From Haloterrigena sp. H1 (GTDB lineage Archaea > Halobacteriota > Halobacteria > Halobacteriales > Natrialbaceae): a stretch of 64,000 nucleotides of DNA. Where the stretch lies: NCBI RefSeq assembly GCF_005938085.1, contig NZ_SMZK01000001.1, positions 682,001 through 746,000 on the forward strand. The letters run 5' to 3'. The translations under genes were made by a program, and so were the position numbers. Position 1 is the stretch's first letter. Each line of letters opens with the position of its first letter. This document shows, piece after piece, positions 25,723-33,898 of this stretch. Below the pieces are notes generated by a model. The model was not told the origin of the DNA. It saw only the letters and a list, made by a program, of their open reading frames with translations, and did no database searches.

Positions 25723-27368
25723 CAGTGCTGATGGACGTACTCGTCTGCGATCGCTTCCTGAAACGATTCAGCCGCGTACTCCTCGAGAAGCGGCGATATC
25801 GGTGTGTACGCCAACTGACCGACACCGTGATAGATGCTCGTACGGATGCGCTCGCGCGGAACCAACATGTTACACCCGCGGCGAACCGATGGCTCGGAAA
25901 ACGGTGGCAGATAGCAGGGGTACAGAATCATATCAAACCCGCCACTGACACGCCGGCCGACGTCATAGTTGTCGTTTGCCTCGAAATCGCCGAGACTCGC
26001 CGGCGACAGGTTGTAACTGAAGTGGAGATCGCCGCGCTCGAGCGCCGCCTGCCGGGACGACTGTTCGGTGATGATCTCGAGGGTGACGGTTTCGATCGGC
26101 GCGGTCGCGGGAACCGTCTCGTCGCCCGCGAACCAGTGGTCGTCGAACCGGCGCAGTCGCCAGTAGTCGTCTGGTTCGTGCTCGGCGAACCGATACGGGC
26201 CGGTCCCGATCGCCTCCGTCTGGAGGTCGTGCTCGCCGTCGATCGCGGCCATCGGAACGATAGAGACGTTGAACAGCGCCGTCTCGAACGGGCCGTACTC
26301 CCGCCAGCACTCGATCTCGATCGTGTGATCGTCGATGACCGTACTGCTCTCGTACCAGTCGTAGACGTCGCTTTCTCGGGTCGTGCCTTCGTAACGTTCG
26401 AACGAGCCCTTGACGTGGTCGGCGGTGAGTTCCTCGCCGTTGTGGAACTGGACGCCCTCGCGGAGAGCGAACCGATACGTCGTCGCGTCGAGTTGCTCCC
26501 AGTCGGTCGCGAGCATCGGCTGGACCTCACCATCAAAGTCGACACCGACGAGTTGCTCGTAGACGAGTGCCGTCGCCTGACTCGAGACGGTGCCGTTCGT
26601 TTTGACGGGATCGTAGTTCGTGACGTCGCTTTCCAGGTCGCCGACGAACTCCGTTCCGTTCTCGAGATCGGTGTAGACGCCGGCCCAAGGGGCGTACACC
26701 GCGTAGTACGACCCCGGCTGGAGCGGATACGTCCGCCAATCGTCGACAACATCGCCGTCCCAGACGTGCGTTGCCTCGCGAAACCGAACGAACGACACCG
26801 GCGAGTCCGCGACCAGCCCTGTTTGTAGGGCCCGATAAATCTCGACACGTTCGTCGGGCTCGGTCTCGGTGAGCCCGGCGTCGATATACTCGTCGACGGT
26901 TTCGTTCGTGTAGTGGCCGACGTTGAGCCCGTTTGGCGTGTGGTTCTCCGAGTGAAAGAGCATGGTGACGTAGTTGCTGGGGTCCCAGCCGCCGGTCCAG
27001 CTCGCAACGAAAATGGCGTTTTCCTCCGTATCGGCCGCAGCGAGCATCGACTCGAGATGCGTCCCGAACTCTCGTGATTCGATGTCGACATCGAAAAAGC
27101 CGGTTCCGTTGAGTTCGTCCTGCAGGAGCTGTGCGAGCCGGGATCGTTCTTCGCCCTGTGCGATAGCGATCGTCGTCTCGAACGGCGGCTCGATGTCCGC
27201 CGTCGCGAACCCCGATTCGATCAGTTCCTCGGCCGGGCCGTCGGCCGTGACGCTGTGGAAGCTGAGACATCCCGCCAGTCCTGTAACCCCCACACTCCCC
27301 GTACGCGCAAGAAATGAACGCCGTCGTAGCCGACTGCGTTCATCCGGGCCGACACGATTCCCTGCCAT
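25722..27368 (-). CDS. Peptide ABC transporter substrate-binding lipoprotein
   Basis: 548 residues from ATG 27368 (MAGNRVGPDERSRLRRRSFL); the upstream ATG at 27383 adds five residues. A Tat lipoprotein signal is seen: RRRSFLARTG, then VTGLAGC with the lipobox Cys at about residue 34. The body is an SBP_5 (DppA/OppA) fold: FALREGVQFHNGEELTADHV (about 325) is the family signature. Oddly, the mature region begins with a partial repeat of C-lobe-like sequence (TMLFHSENHTPNGLNVGHYT near residue 135) before the N-lobe signature, so the protein may be circularly permuted or made from two pieces. It is the first gene of a six-gene operon. Confidence 0.88.
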   Translation of the reverse strand: MAGNRVGPDERSRLRRRSFLARTGSVGVTGLAGCLSFHSVTADGPAEELIESGFATADIEPPFETTIAIAQGEERSRLAQLLQDELNGTGFFDVDIESREFGTHLESMLAAADTEENAIFVASWTGGWDPSNYVTMLFHSENHTPNGLNVGHYTNETVDEYIDAGLTETEPDERVEIYRALQTGLVADSPVSFVRFREATHVWDGDVVDDWRTYPLQPGSYYAVYAPWAGVYTDLENGTEFVGDLESDVTNYDPVKTNGTVSSQATALVYEQLVGVDFDGEVQPMLATDWEQLDATTYRFALREGVQFHNGEELTADHVKGSFERYEGTTRESDVYDWYESSTVIDDHTIEIECWREYGPFETALFNVSIVPMAAIDGEHDLQTEAIGTGPYRFAEHEPDDYWRLRRFDDHWFAGDETVPATAPIETVTLEIITEQSSRQAALERGDLHFSYNLSPASLGDFEANDNYDVGRRVSGGFDMILYPCYLPPFSEPSVRRGCNMLVPRERIRTSIYHGVGQLAYTPISPLLEEYAAESFQEAIADEYVHQH

Positions 27369-27678
27369 GTTCGTGAGATTCAAATCCTGCTACCATATTC
27401 CTTGTGCTGGGCCGACATGGACCGATTCGGCCGCTAGCGGCGAGTCAAGACGCTATCGACCGGTCGAACGACACGGTCTACAGGCTGTCGAGGCGAATGC
27501 CACGGGGCTTGACCCGAGGCGGTTCACAGCCACCAATCAAAGCTCTCGTCTGCGTGCGATCCAGCGGCGACTGCTGGATCTATAGTAACAACTGAAACGG
27601 TTTACACACCGATCGCACAGCCGTCGTGCGGTCGGGTGTGCAGTGACTTTCAGTGGCTACTATAGCGTCACCGCTCGC
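27369..27678. other. Gene-free gap before the peptide transporter operon
   Basis: 310 nt between the transporter binding-protein start and the hpt stop. It contains a perfect 8-nt-arm hairpin (GATCCAGC/GCTGGATC, 27558-27580) and the family B repeat, listed separately. No credible reading frame is seen in the remainder. Confidence 0.7.
27580..27665. repeat. MITE-like inverted repeat, family B
   Basis: 86 nt with outer arms CTATAGTAACAACTGAAA and TTTCAGTGGCTACTATAG (16 of 18 complementary) and inner arms around CACACCGATCGCAC / GTGCGGTCGGGTGTG. It lies 13 nt 3' of the hpt stop. I recall similar CTATAGTAGCCACTGAAA termini as abundant in related haloarchaeal genomes, which would make it a miniature transposable element; this cannot be verified here. 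Confidence 0.7.
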
Positions 27679-28248
27679 CTACTGATCGCCTTCCTCGTCG
27701 ACGATGACGACCTCGCCGTCGACGACGTCGACGTTGATCAGCGTCTTGACGTCGTAGCCGGCGTCGTCGACCTTGTTTTCGCCGCCGACCTTCTTGATGA
27801 CGGCGACCGTGTCGATGACCTCCGCACCGATGTCGTCCAGTGCGGTGAGTACCGCCGCGAGCGTCCCGCCCGTCGAGAGCACGTCGTCGATGACGAGCAC
27901 GCGCTCGCCCTCGCGGACGTCGTTGATGTACATCTCGTTTTCCGAGTAGCCGGTTTGCTGGGAGATCGCGACTTCGTCTTCGAGGCCGTACTCGCGCTTC
28001 CGGATCACGGTCAGCGGAATGTCGGTCATCAGGGAGACGGCCGTCGAGATGTGAATGCCCATCGCCGCGGGCGTGACGATCCGATCGACGTCCTCGAGCT
28101 CGGCCTTGCGGATGATCCGGATGACGATCTCACGCAGCAGGCCGGGCTCGAGTTTGGGGAGCCCGTCGCTGATCGGATGGACGAAGTAGTGATAGCCGTT
28201 TTTCTCGATAATCGGAGCCTCGAGGAGGGACTGCTTGAGTTGATCCAT
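27679..28248 (-). CDS. hpt: Purine phosphoribosyltransferase (HGPRTase-like)
   Basis: 189 residues. Type I PRTase with the PRPP-binding signature [18 protein letters not shown] (about 116-133) and an N-terminal hood ([20 protein letters not shown]). The length and the [14 protein letters not shown] segment match the archaeal hypoxanthine/adenine PRTase-like group. It salvages a purine base with PRPP to the nucleotide; the exact base specificity of haloarchaeal members is disputed. Single gene; the family B repeat lies just downstream and probably in its 3' UTR. Confidence 0.92.
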   Translation of the reverse strand: MDQLKQSLLEAPIIEKNGYHYFVHPISDGLPKLEPGLLREIVIRIIRKAELEDVDRIVTPAAMGIHISTAVSLMTDIPLTVIRKREYGLEDEVAISQQTGYSENEMYINDVREGERVLVIDDVLSTGGTLAAVLTALDDIGAEVIDTVAVIKKVGGENKVDDAGYDVKTLINVDVVDGEVVIVDEEGDQ

Positions 28249-28375
28249 GTCGTCGGTCGGACGGTCGGAGAGTAAAAGTTGACGATCCGGCCGAGTGAGC
28301 CGCCGAGCGGCGCGATGTGTTTGCTGCCCACACGATCGTATTGCCGGACTGGTCGAGGGTGTTCACCGCCAGTCG

Positions 28376-28993
28376 TCACTCGGTGTAGCTGAGCTCCGGC
28401 GGCTGATCGCCGTGGCCGAGGCGCATGTTCCGCTCGTAGTAGATGTGTGCGACCGCCGTGAGCGTGAACGTGCCTGCGACGACGGACAGCCAGGTCAGAT
28501 TCGAGAGATGACTCAGTGGATAGATCTCCAGCCAGAGCGACGCGGCCAGTGCACAGCTGATCGCCCCCATCGAGAGGTACAGTTCCCGCCATGCGAACTC
28601 CCGGTCGGGGACGATCTCGAGGTAGACGCTGATGTCTCGCGTTCGGTCGGTCGACTCGATGAGGCCCCGATTGGAGTCGAAGCGGAGAATGCCGCTCGAG
28701 TCCATCTTCGGGAGATGGGTCTGCTGGAGCGTCGTGTAGACCCGCTTTCGCTGCTCGGGCGTGACTCCCTCAAGGGTCGTATCGTACTCCCAGGCAGCGA
28801 CCTGCTAGGCGAGGTCGCCGAGCTCGACCGGGCGGTCGTCCTGCTTGAGATACTGCACGACGTAGCGCCGTCGCTGGTTCCGTAAGACTTCGAAGATCTC
28901 GCCTTTCGAGAGCGGGTCGTCGGGCGCGTCGTGGTCGTCACCGTCGGCCGTCGAACCGTCGTCGGTCCGTAGCTGTTGTGCCACTTCAGTCAC
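28376..28993 (-). pseudogene. DUF7344-type membrane-anchored regulator, broken by an in-frame amber codon
   Basis: One continuous frame of 205 codons interrupted only by TAG at 28805-28807. Translation before it ends VELGDLA and after it resumes QVAAWEYDTT. The intact paralogue at 59222 reads RMRDVAEQVAAWEHDTT at the same place, so the stop replaces a conserved Glu (GAG to TAG, one base). The N-terminal part has the winged helix KGEIFEVLRNQRRRYVVQYL; the C-terminal part holds two TM helices (about residues 145-195). Downstream ATG codons (28705, MDSSGILRF) could only give a peptide without the DNA-binding helix. Otherwise undecayed, so the mutation is recent, unless it is a sequencing error or read through. 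Confidence 0.85.
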
Positions 28994-29107
28994 CTCGCGT
29001 TGCCAAACCGACCCGGTCTAGTGCTCCCCTTTGATCAGATCGAATACTCATTAGTTCGAACGAATGAATCCCACCCATATAATTGTCTTGACGAGCCTGT
29101 GACGAGA

Positions 29108-30280
29108 TCAGCCGCCTGTCGACCCGACTCCGAGTACTGCTGCGATCGAGTCGGCGATCTCGCCGCCCAGTCCGATCTTCGTCCCCTCGTAGCGAGCGGC
29201 GTCGTCTGCGTGGACGAGCAGGGCACGTGTCGTCTCTTTCCCCATCACGCTCGCGTCGTTGGCGACGACAAAGGCGAGCCCGGCTCGCTCCAAGGTCTCT
29301 CTAGCCTGTTCGACCATCGCCCCCTCGTCACCGGAGGTTTCGGTCTTGAAGCCGATGATCGGCAGCTCGGGATACTCGGCGCGGATCTCGTCGATGAGTT
29401 TCGGCGTCGGCTCGAGCTCGAGCGTGAGATCCTGCCCCGAACGCAACTTCTCGTCGCTCGCCTCGACGGTGTAATCGCTGATGGCGGCCACTGAGACGAG
29501 CGCGTCGGCATCCGCGCAGGCCTCGCGGGTAGCCGCGAGCATCTCCGCGGCGCTTTCGACCTGTCGAACCGCGGCGTAGGGCACGTCGGGACCGTCGTGG
29601 ACGAGCGTCACGTCCGCACCACGGACGTAGCAGGCCTTCGCGACGGCGCGGCCCATCTTCCCCGACGAGCGGTTCGTGATGACGCGGACGGGATCGATCG
29701 ACTCGCTGGTCGCCCCGCTGGTCACGACGACGTGCTCGCCCGCGAGCGGGCGGTCGCCGGCCGCACGAGCTACATCAGAGATGATTGCCTCCTCACTGGC
29801 GATCTTGGCCTTCCCTTCCTCGATGCGCGGGTCGACGAAGTCGACGCCCCACTCGGCGACGGTGTCGATGGCCTCGAGCACGCCGGGGTGGTCGTACATC
29901 GGTTCGTGCATCGCAGGGGCGATCACGACCGGCGTATCGGCACCGAGTGCGGTCGTCGCACACGTCGTCACGGGCGTGTCGTCGACGGCACCGGCGATCT
30001 TGCCGACGGTGTTTGCCGTCGCCGGCGCGATGAGAAAGACGTCGGCCCAGCCGTCGTACCCACAGAGGTCGACGTGTTCGACGCTGCCCGTGATCTCCGT
30101 GACCACGTCGTTGTCGGTGGCGAACTCGACGGCCCAGGGGTGGATGATCCCCTGGGCACTGCCGGTCATCACCCCGCGAACTGTGGCACCCTGGCGTCGC
30201 AACTCGTGGGCCAGTTCGACCGTCTTGACGGCCGCGATCGACCCCGTCACTCCGAGCGCGACGTTGACTCCCTCGAGCAT
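29108..30280 (-). CDS. coaBC: Bifunctional phosphopantothenoylcysteine decarboxylase / phosphopantothenate-cysteine ligase
   Basis: 390 residues. CoaC flavodoxin-like domain (1 to about 175): VALGVTGSIAAVKTVELA at the N-terminus, LIAPATANTVGKIAGAVDD (about 83) and VVIAPAMHEPMYDHP (about 116; the PxMHxxM site of archaeal forms). CoaB domain (about 180-390): VVVTSGATSESIDPVRVITN (nucleotide binding), NRSSGKMG, ALVSVAAISDYTVE and LVVANDASVMG-like FVVANDASVMG near the C-terminus. It converts 4'-phosphopantothenate to 4'-phosphopantetheine for CoA synthesis. Monocistronic as seen; 59 nt separate it from the molybdopterin-binding protein gene upstream. Confidence 0.95.
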   Translation of the reverse strand: MLEGVNVALGVTGSIAAVKTVELAHELRRQGATVRGVMTGSAQGIIHPWAVEFATDNDVVTEITGSVEHVDLCGYDGWADVFLIAPATANTVGKIAGAVDDTPVTTCATTALGADTPVVIAPAMHEPMYDHPGVLEAIDTVAEWGVDFVDPRIEEGKAKIASEEAIISDVARAAGDRPLAGEHVVVTSGATSESIDPVRVITNRSSGKMGRAVAKACYVRGADVTLVHDGPDVPYAAVRQVESAAEMLAATREACADADALVSVAAISDYTVEASDEKLRSGQDLTLELEPTPKLIDEIRAEYPELPIIGFKTETSGDEGAMVEQARETLERAGLAFVVANDASVMGKETTRALLVHADDAARYEGTKIGLGGEIADSIAAVLGVGSTGG

Positions 30281-30339
30281 TCGTCTGATACTCTCTCTCG
30301 GGGTGTGTTAAGCGTAGCGAGGCGTCGCCGACACGTATT

Positions 30340-31074
30340 CTACTCCTCGGCCACGAGGTCGACCCGATCGGCGAGCCACTCGAGGGCCGCATCGACGGTT
30401 GCGGGATCGGTGCCGGTCACCTTCAGCCGATTTCGTCGCTCCGTCGCCGGATAGCTGCCGATCGTCACGTCGAAGTGCTCGCGAACGCCGTCGATGGCCT
30501 CGGCCATCGTCCCCTCCGGCTGGGGCGTGTACGCGATCCGCGAGATCGTCTCGCCATCGAACTCCGCGGCGACCTGCTCGAACAACGCCCGCATTTCCGC
30601 GGGCACGCCCGGGAACGCGTAGACGGTCTCGAGCACACAGCCGGGGCACAGCCCCTCTGGATTGCGTAGCGGACGGCTCCCCGCGGGCAGCGCTGCCCAC
30701 GCGTCGACGTCGAAGTCGAGTTCTTCAGCCGTAACCGTTTCAGGGTCGAGATCTCGGTACGCCGCAACGGTCTCGATGACGTCCTGCCGGACGGCCTCGT
30801 CGACGACCAGCTCGCGGTCGAACGCGTCCGCGAGCGCGTCGGCGGTAACGTCGTCGTGGGTGCCGCCGAGGCCACCGGTCACGATCACAGCGTCGACGTC
30901 GGTCGTCCACTCCCGGATCGTCGCCGCGATGCGGTCGCGATCGTCCGGGATCGTCAGAATTCGGTCGACGGTCGCGCCGCTGTCGGTCAACCGGGTCGCG
31001 AGCCACTGCGCGTTCGTGTTCGCGATGTCCCCGGCGAGTACTTCGTCGCCGACGGTGAGGATGGCGACTTCCAT
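30340..31074 (-). CDS. CinA/MoeA-like molybdopterin-binding domain protein
   Basis: 244 residues from ATG 31074 (MEVAILTVGDEVLAGDIANT). MoCF-binding domain of the CinA N-terminal type: VGDEVLAGDIANTNAQWLA, VIVTGGLGGTHDDVTADALA (about 68) and VYAFPGVPAEMRALFE (about 160). CinA proteins are ADP-ribose pyrophosphatases or NMN deamidases in bacteria; the second domain (deamidase) is missing here, so only the COG1058-type activity, if any, is expected. Function in archaea is uncertain. Confidence 0.85.
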   Translation of the reverse strand: MEVAILTVGDEVLAGDIANTNAQWLATRLTDSGATVDRILTIPDDRDRIAATIREWTTDVDAVIVTGGLGGTHDDVTADALADAFDRELVVDEAVRQDVIETVAAYRDLDPETVTAEELDFDVDAWAALPAGSRPLRNPEGLCPGCVLETVYAFPGVPAEMRALFEQVAAEFDGETISRIAYTPQPEGTMAEAIDGVREHFDVTIGSYPATERRNRLKVTGTDPATVDAALEWLADRVDLVAEE

Positions 31075-31126
31075 CGATCGAGTCGACGCACGCATTCAGC
31101 AAAAGGATACGGTCGCGTCGCGTGGC

Positions 31127-31210
31127 TGATACGGTCTGCTGCCACGATTTCCGGCGCACCCACATGACGGTCGCGGGTGCGCCGGAACTGACTGACAGCA
31201 GTCCGTATGA
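31127..31210. repeat. Dispersed double inverted repeat, family A, copy 3 (best preserved)
   Basis: 84 nt. Outer arms TGATACGGTCTGCTG and CAGCAGTCCGTATGA with a single mismatch; inner arms CCGGCGCACCC and GGGTGCGCCGG perfect over 11 bp, loop ACATGACGGTCGC. It begins one base after the stop of the minus-strand gene ending at 31212. Confidence 0.9.
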
Positions 31211-31211
31211 C

Positions 31212-31949
31212 TTAGTCGTCCTCGACACTCGGGTGCATCGTTGGCACCTCGTCTAACGGTTCCGCGAAAGCCTCGAGCATGCGCGCTCTCGCGGTCTCGT
31301 CGCGCTCGTGTCGTTCCGCGTCGTCGATCTCTTCACAGCCCGGCGGCACCTCGCGGCCCCGGCCGGTGAAGTAACCTTCGGGGGCGACCCAGTCGTGATA
31401 GAAGTTCGCGTCCGAGTCGTGGATCACGGCGAGCCCGACTTTCGCGCCGTGGCCGGCGGCGACGATCGCCTGATGGGGTTCGTCCGCGAGTCGGCCTGCG
31501 GCGTAGACGCCGTCGACGGCCGTCCGACCGGCGTCGTCGGTGTCGACGAAGTGTTTGCTCCCGCGCTGGATGCGGCCGACATCGAGTGGGACGAGATACT
31601 CGCTGTCCGACCACGAGGCCGCGATCACACGCCGTGTTTCGATCGGGTCGCCGCCTTCGGTCTCGAGGACGAAGCCCGCCTCGAGATCCGTCTCATCAAT
31701 CGGTTCAGCACGCGTCACGCGCCCGAGTTCGAATCCGGCACCTGCGTTTTGGGCCTGCTCGCGGGTGAGTTGCAGGTACCGACGGGCATCGACGCCGTTC
31801 GGGAAGCCGGGGTAGTTCTCGAGGCTGGCGTTGCGCGCGAGGATCGATTCGCCCCCGTCAATGACGAGGGTGTCGAGTCCCGCGCGGGCGGTGAAGATCG
31901 ACGCGGCGAGGCCGGCGGTGCCGCCGCCGACGATACAGACGTCTCGCAT
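31212..31949 (-). CDS. Small thioredoxin-reductase-like flavoprotein without redox cysteines
   Basis: 245 residues from ATG 31949 (MRDVCIVGGGTAGLAASIFT). FAD dinucleotide motif GGGTAGLAAS (about 8-17), then SLENYPGFPNGVDARRYLQL, TRRVIAASW and the C-terminal FAD motif VDGVYAAGRLADEPHQAI. It lacks both the CxxC redox pair and most of the central NAD(P)-binding domain of thioredoxin reductase (usually about 310 residues). Thus it binds FAD but probably does not reduce thioredoxin. The C-terminal end is acidic with NFYHDWVAPEGYFTGRGREV. Family A repeat copy 3 follows the stop. Confidence 0.82.
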   Translation of the reverse strand: MRDVCIVGGGTAGLAASIFTARAGLDTLVIDGGESILARNASLENYPGFPNGVDARRYLQLTREQAQNAGAGFELGRVTRAEPIDETDLEAGFVLETEGGDPIETRRVIAASWSDSEYLVPLDVGRIQRGSKHFVDTDDAGRTAVDGVYAAGRLADEPHQAIVAAGHGAKVGLAVIHDSDANFYHDWVAPEGYFTGRGREVPPGCEEIDDAERHERDETARARMLEAFAEPLDEVPTMHPSVEDD

Positions 31950-32135
31950 GGCTCGCGCTTGTCGAGGCCGCGTATAGAAGATTATCATGCTAGCCGGCGC
32001 TCGTTACGTGATGCACACGGCTATGCCGATCCGCACGTGACCGTTGGAAGAGGAGAAATCACTTATGGTTACACGAAGGCAATAACGAACCTGGTATCGG
32101 TTACATTTAAACCCCCGATCGTGGTGGTTGGTAGT

Positions 32136-32372
32136 ATGGCCCAATCAACGGACAGCACGCCTCGTCCGTTTCAGGCGCGAAAGCGGGCGGTGATCAAGAC
32201 GCTGGGCTATCGGCTCCTGATGGTCGCGGTCACCGTCGTCGTCGCCTGGGTCGTCCTCGGGGACGTACGGACTGCCATCGATATTGGCCTCGTGGCTAAC
32301 GTGGTCAAGACCGGGACGTACTACGCGTACGAACGGCTCTGGGAGCACATCGCGTGGGGGCGTCTCGCGTGA
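32136..32372 (+). CDS. DUF2061 membrane protein
   Basis: 78 residues from ATG 32136 (MAQSTDSTPRPFQARKRAVI); the frame continues upstream but there it is the antisense of the flavoprotein gene. Two TM helices (about 25-44 and 48-64), with the KTLGYRLLMVAVTVVVAWVV and NVVKTGTYYAYERLWEHIAWG segments that define DUF2061. A TATA-like ACATTTAAAC lies about 30 nt before the start (32103-32112), so it is probably leaderless. The role is unknown. Confidence 0.85.
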   Translation: MAQSTDSTPRPFQARKRAVIKTLGYRLLMVAVTVVVAWVVLGDVRTAIDIGLVANVVKTGTYYAYERLWEHIAWGRLA

Positions 32373-32403
32373 CCGAACCTCGAGCCCGGTGAAGCGACCG
32401 TGA

Positions 32404-33156
32404 TCACGTAGTGTGTGCGGCCCGTGTACGGAACTCGTCGTCGGAGCGATGGAGGTAGCCCTTGGCGAGTTGCGCTTCGGCTTGCCGGAGGCGATAGGAA
32501 ACCGTCGACTGGGGTACGTCGAGAACGGTCGCGAGTTCGCTGATGGTGATCTCCCGTGGCGTCTCGTAGTAGCCGTGTTCGATGGCTGCCCGGAGCGTGG
32601 CTCGCTGTTCGTGAGGCATCGAGACGGTCGCCAGCGAGTCGTAGTTCAACTGCTCGGCATCGCCGAGTCGACCGATCGTAAATCGGATCCCGTCACCGAG
32701 ATGCGTTTGGACTTTTTCCGAGAACACGTCGACGTTCTCGTCCGACGGCATGAGCAGCCGCCACTCGTGACAGTTCCCGCGTCGCTGTGACTGACAGACG
32801 AGACCGAGATCGAGATGTCTGGCCGCGAGGGCTGCCACGGAGTTACAGGTGTGGAGTCGTTTCAGAAACGAGTAGAAGACGACTGTCGTCGAGGACCGCT
32901 CGAGAACCTCGTGTTGTCGAACCGCATCGCAGTCCGTCGTCGTCATCTCCTCGGTCGGCGTCTCCGCCTCGAGTCTGAGGCGCTCGATCCGATCGAGTGC
33001 CGCTGTGGGTCCCACGAACCGCTCGATACACCACAGCCGATCCCGGCGGACACAACTGGCGATCGAATCCGAGGACAGCGTTGGATACTCCATGAACGTA
33101 TCCATCACGGGATCGACCCCATCCTGATACTCGAGTTCGAAAGTCAGCTCGCGCAT
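32404..33156 (-). CDS. Bacterio-opsin-activator-type HTH regulator (HTH_10)
   Basis: 250 residues from ATG 33156 (MRELTFELEYQDGVDPVMDT). The C-terminal HTH_10 domain is EITISELATVLDVPQSTVSY plus RLRQAEAQLAKGYL (about 197-230). The N-terminal 180 residues have no PAS/GAF sequence I can name but include LERSSTTVVFYSFLKRLHTC and may be the ligand-sensing part of Bat-like regulators. Activators of this group respond to oxygen or redox signals. An AT-rich promoter with a palindrome precedes it. Confidence 0.85.
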   Translation of the reverse strand: MRELTFELEYQDGVDPVMDTFMEYPTLSSDSIASCVRRDRLWCIERFVGPTAALDRIERLRLEAETPTEEMTTTDCDAVRQHEVLERSSTTVVFYSFLKRLHTCNSVAALAARHLDLGLVCQSQRRGNCHEWRLLMPSDENVDVFSEKVQTHLGDGIRFTIGRLGDAEQLNYDSLATVSMPHEQRATLRAAIEHGYYETPREITISELATVLDVPQSTVSYRLRQAEAQLAKGYLHRSDDEFRTRAAHTT

Positions 33157-33187
33157 GTGGTAATACACCACACGCGTCGTTATATAT

Positions 33188-33206
33188 GTATTATTTATTT
33201 TAATAC
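33188..33206. promoter_or_regulatory. Palindromic operator candidate in an AT-rich promoter
   Basis: GTATTA-TTTATTT-TAATAC, a perfect 6-bp-arm dyad with 7-nt spacer, located 32-50 nt before the start at 33156 and beside the TATATAT element. It may be the binding site of the HTH_10 regulator itself or simply the TATA/BRE region. No experimental data. Confidence 0.4.
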
Positions 33207-33400
33207 GGTGTCCGTCCTCTCGGTAACGCTCGAGGCGGACTGAAAAATCGTTCCGATGGTCGCCCGAACTTCCGATCCGAGACGAGTGGTCGAACGGTGG
33301 TGACGTACCCGATCGGTTACAGCCGCGTCTCGGGAGGGTTGCGGTTGGTCTGTGCCAATTCAGGATCTATGCGGACCGGGGACTTGCGGTGGTCTGTACG

Positions 33401-33844
33401 ATGATCGAACGACGCACGGTCCTTCGGACGGCTGGCACGGTGGCGCTCGGAACGACACTTGCGGGCTGTTCCGGTGGCGAAGACGGTGATCAGAACGGAA
33501 CGGATGGCGCGAACGGACAAAACGGCGTCACCGACGTCGATGTCGGCCCGGAGGGACGCCTTCGATTCGAGCCCGAAGAAATCGAGATCGCGACCGGAGA
33601 GACGGTCAGGTGGACTGCGTTGAGTGAAGGACACAACGTTACGAGCCATCCGGATGCCTCCCCGAAGTGCGAAAACCCCGACGATGCAGAGCCGTTTACG
33701 TCCTACGAAGGGGACGATCACTTCGCCATCATGGCCGTCGACGAAACCTTCGAACACGAGTTTACCGTTCCCGGCGAGTACGTCTACGTCTGCACACCCC
33801 ACGCCGGACAGGGGATGGTCGGAACGGTGACCGTCTCCGAATAG
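33401..33844 (+). CDS. Halocyanin-like blue copper lipoprotein
   Basis: 147 residues from ATG 33401 (MIERRTVLRTAGTVALGTTL). Tat/lipoprotein signal ending LAGC (Cys about 26) followed by an acidic Gly/Asn linker. The cupredoxin domain has the four type-1 copper ligands in the halocyanin order: His in EGHNVTSH (about 80), then Cys-x2-Pro-His in YVCTPHAGQGMVG (Cys, His and Met at about 132, 135 and 140). A membrane-anchored electron carrier, probably the electron acceptor for the sulfite-oxidase-like enzyme 54 nt downstream. Confidence 0.9.
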   Translation: MIERRTVLRTAGTVALGTTLAGCSGGEDGDQNGTDGANGQNGVTDVDVGPEGRLRFEPEEIEIATGETVRWTALSEGHNVTSHPDASPKCENPDDAEPFTSYEGDDHFAIMAVDETFEHEFTVPGEYVYVCTPHAGQGMVGTVTVSE

Positions 33845-33898
33845 GGTTGGTGTGGACCAGCCAATGTTTGATACTGTCTACCGTGGACAACACACAGC

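Noticed and set aside
28805..28807. Pyrrolysine readthrough at TAG
   Set aside because: No pyrrolysine genes are in view, haloarchaea generally lack the system and the residue in the paralogue is Glu.
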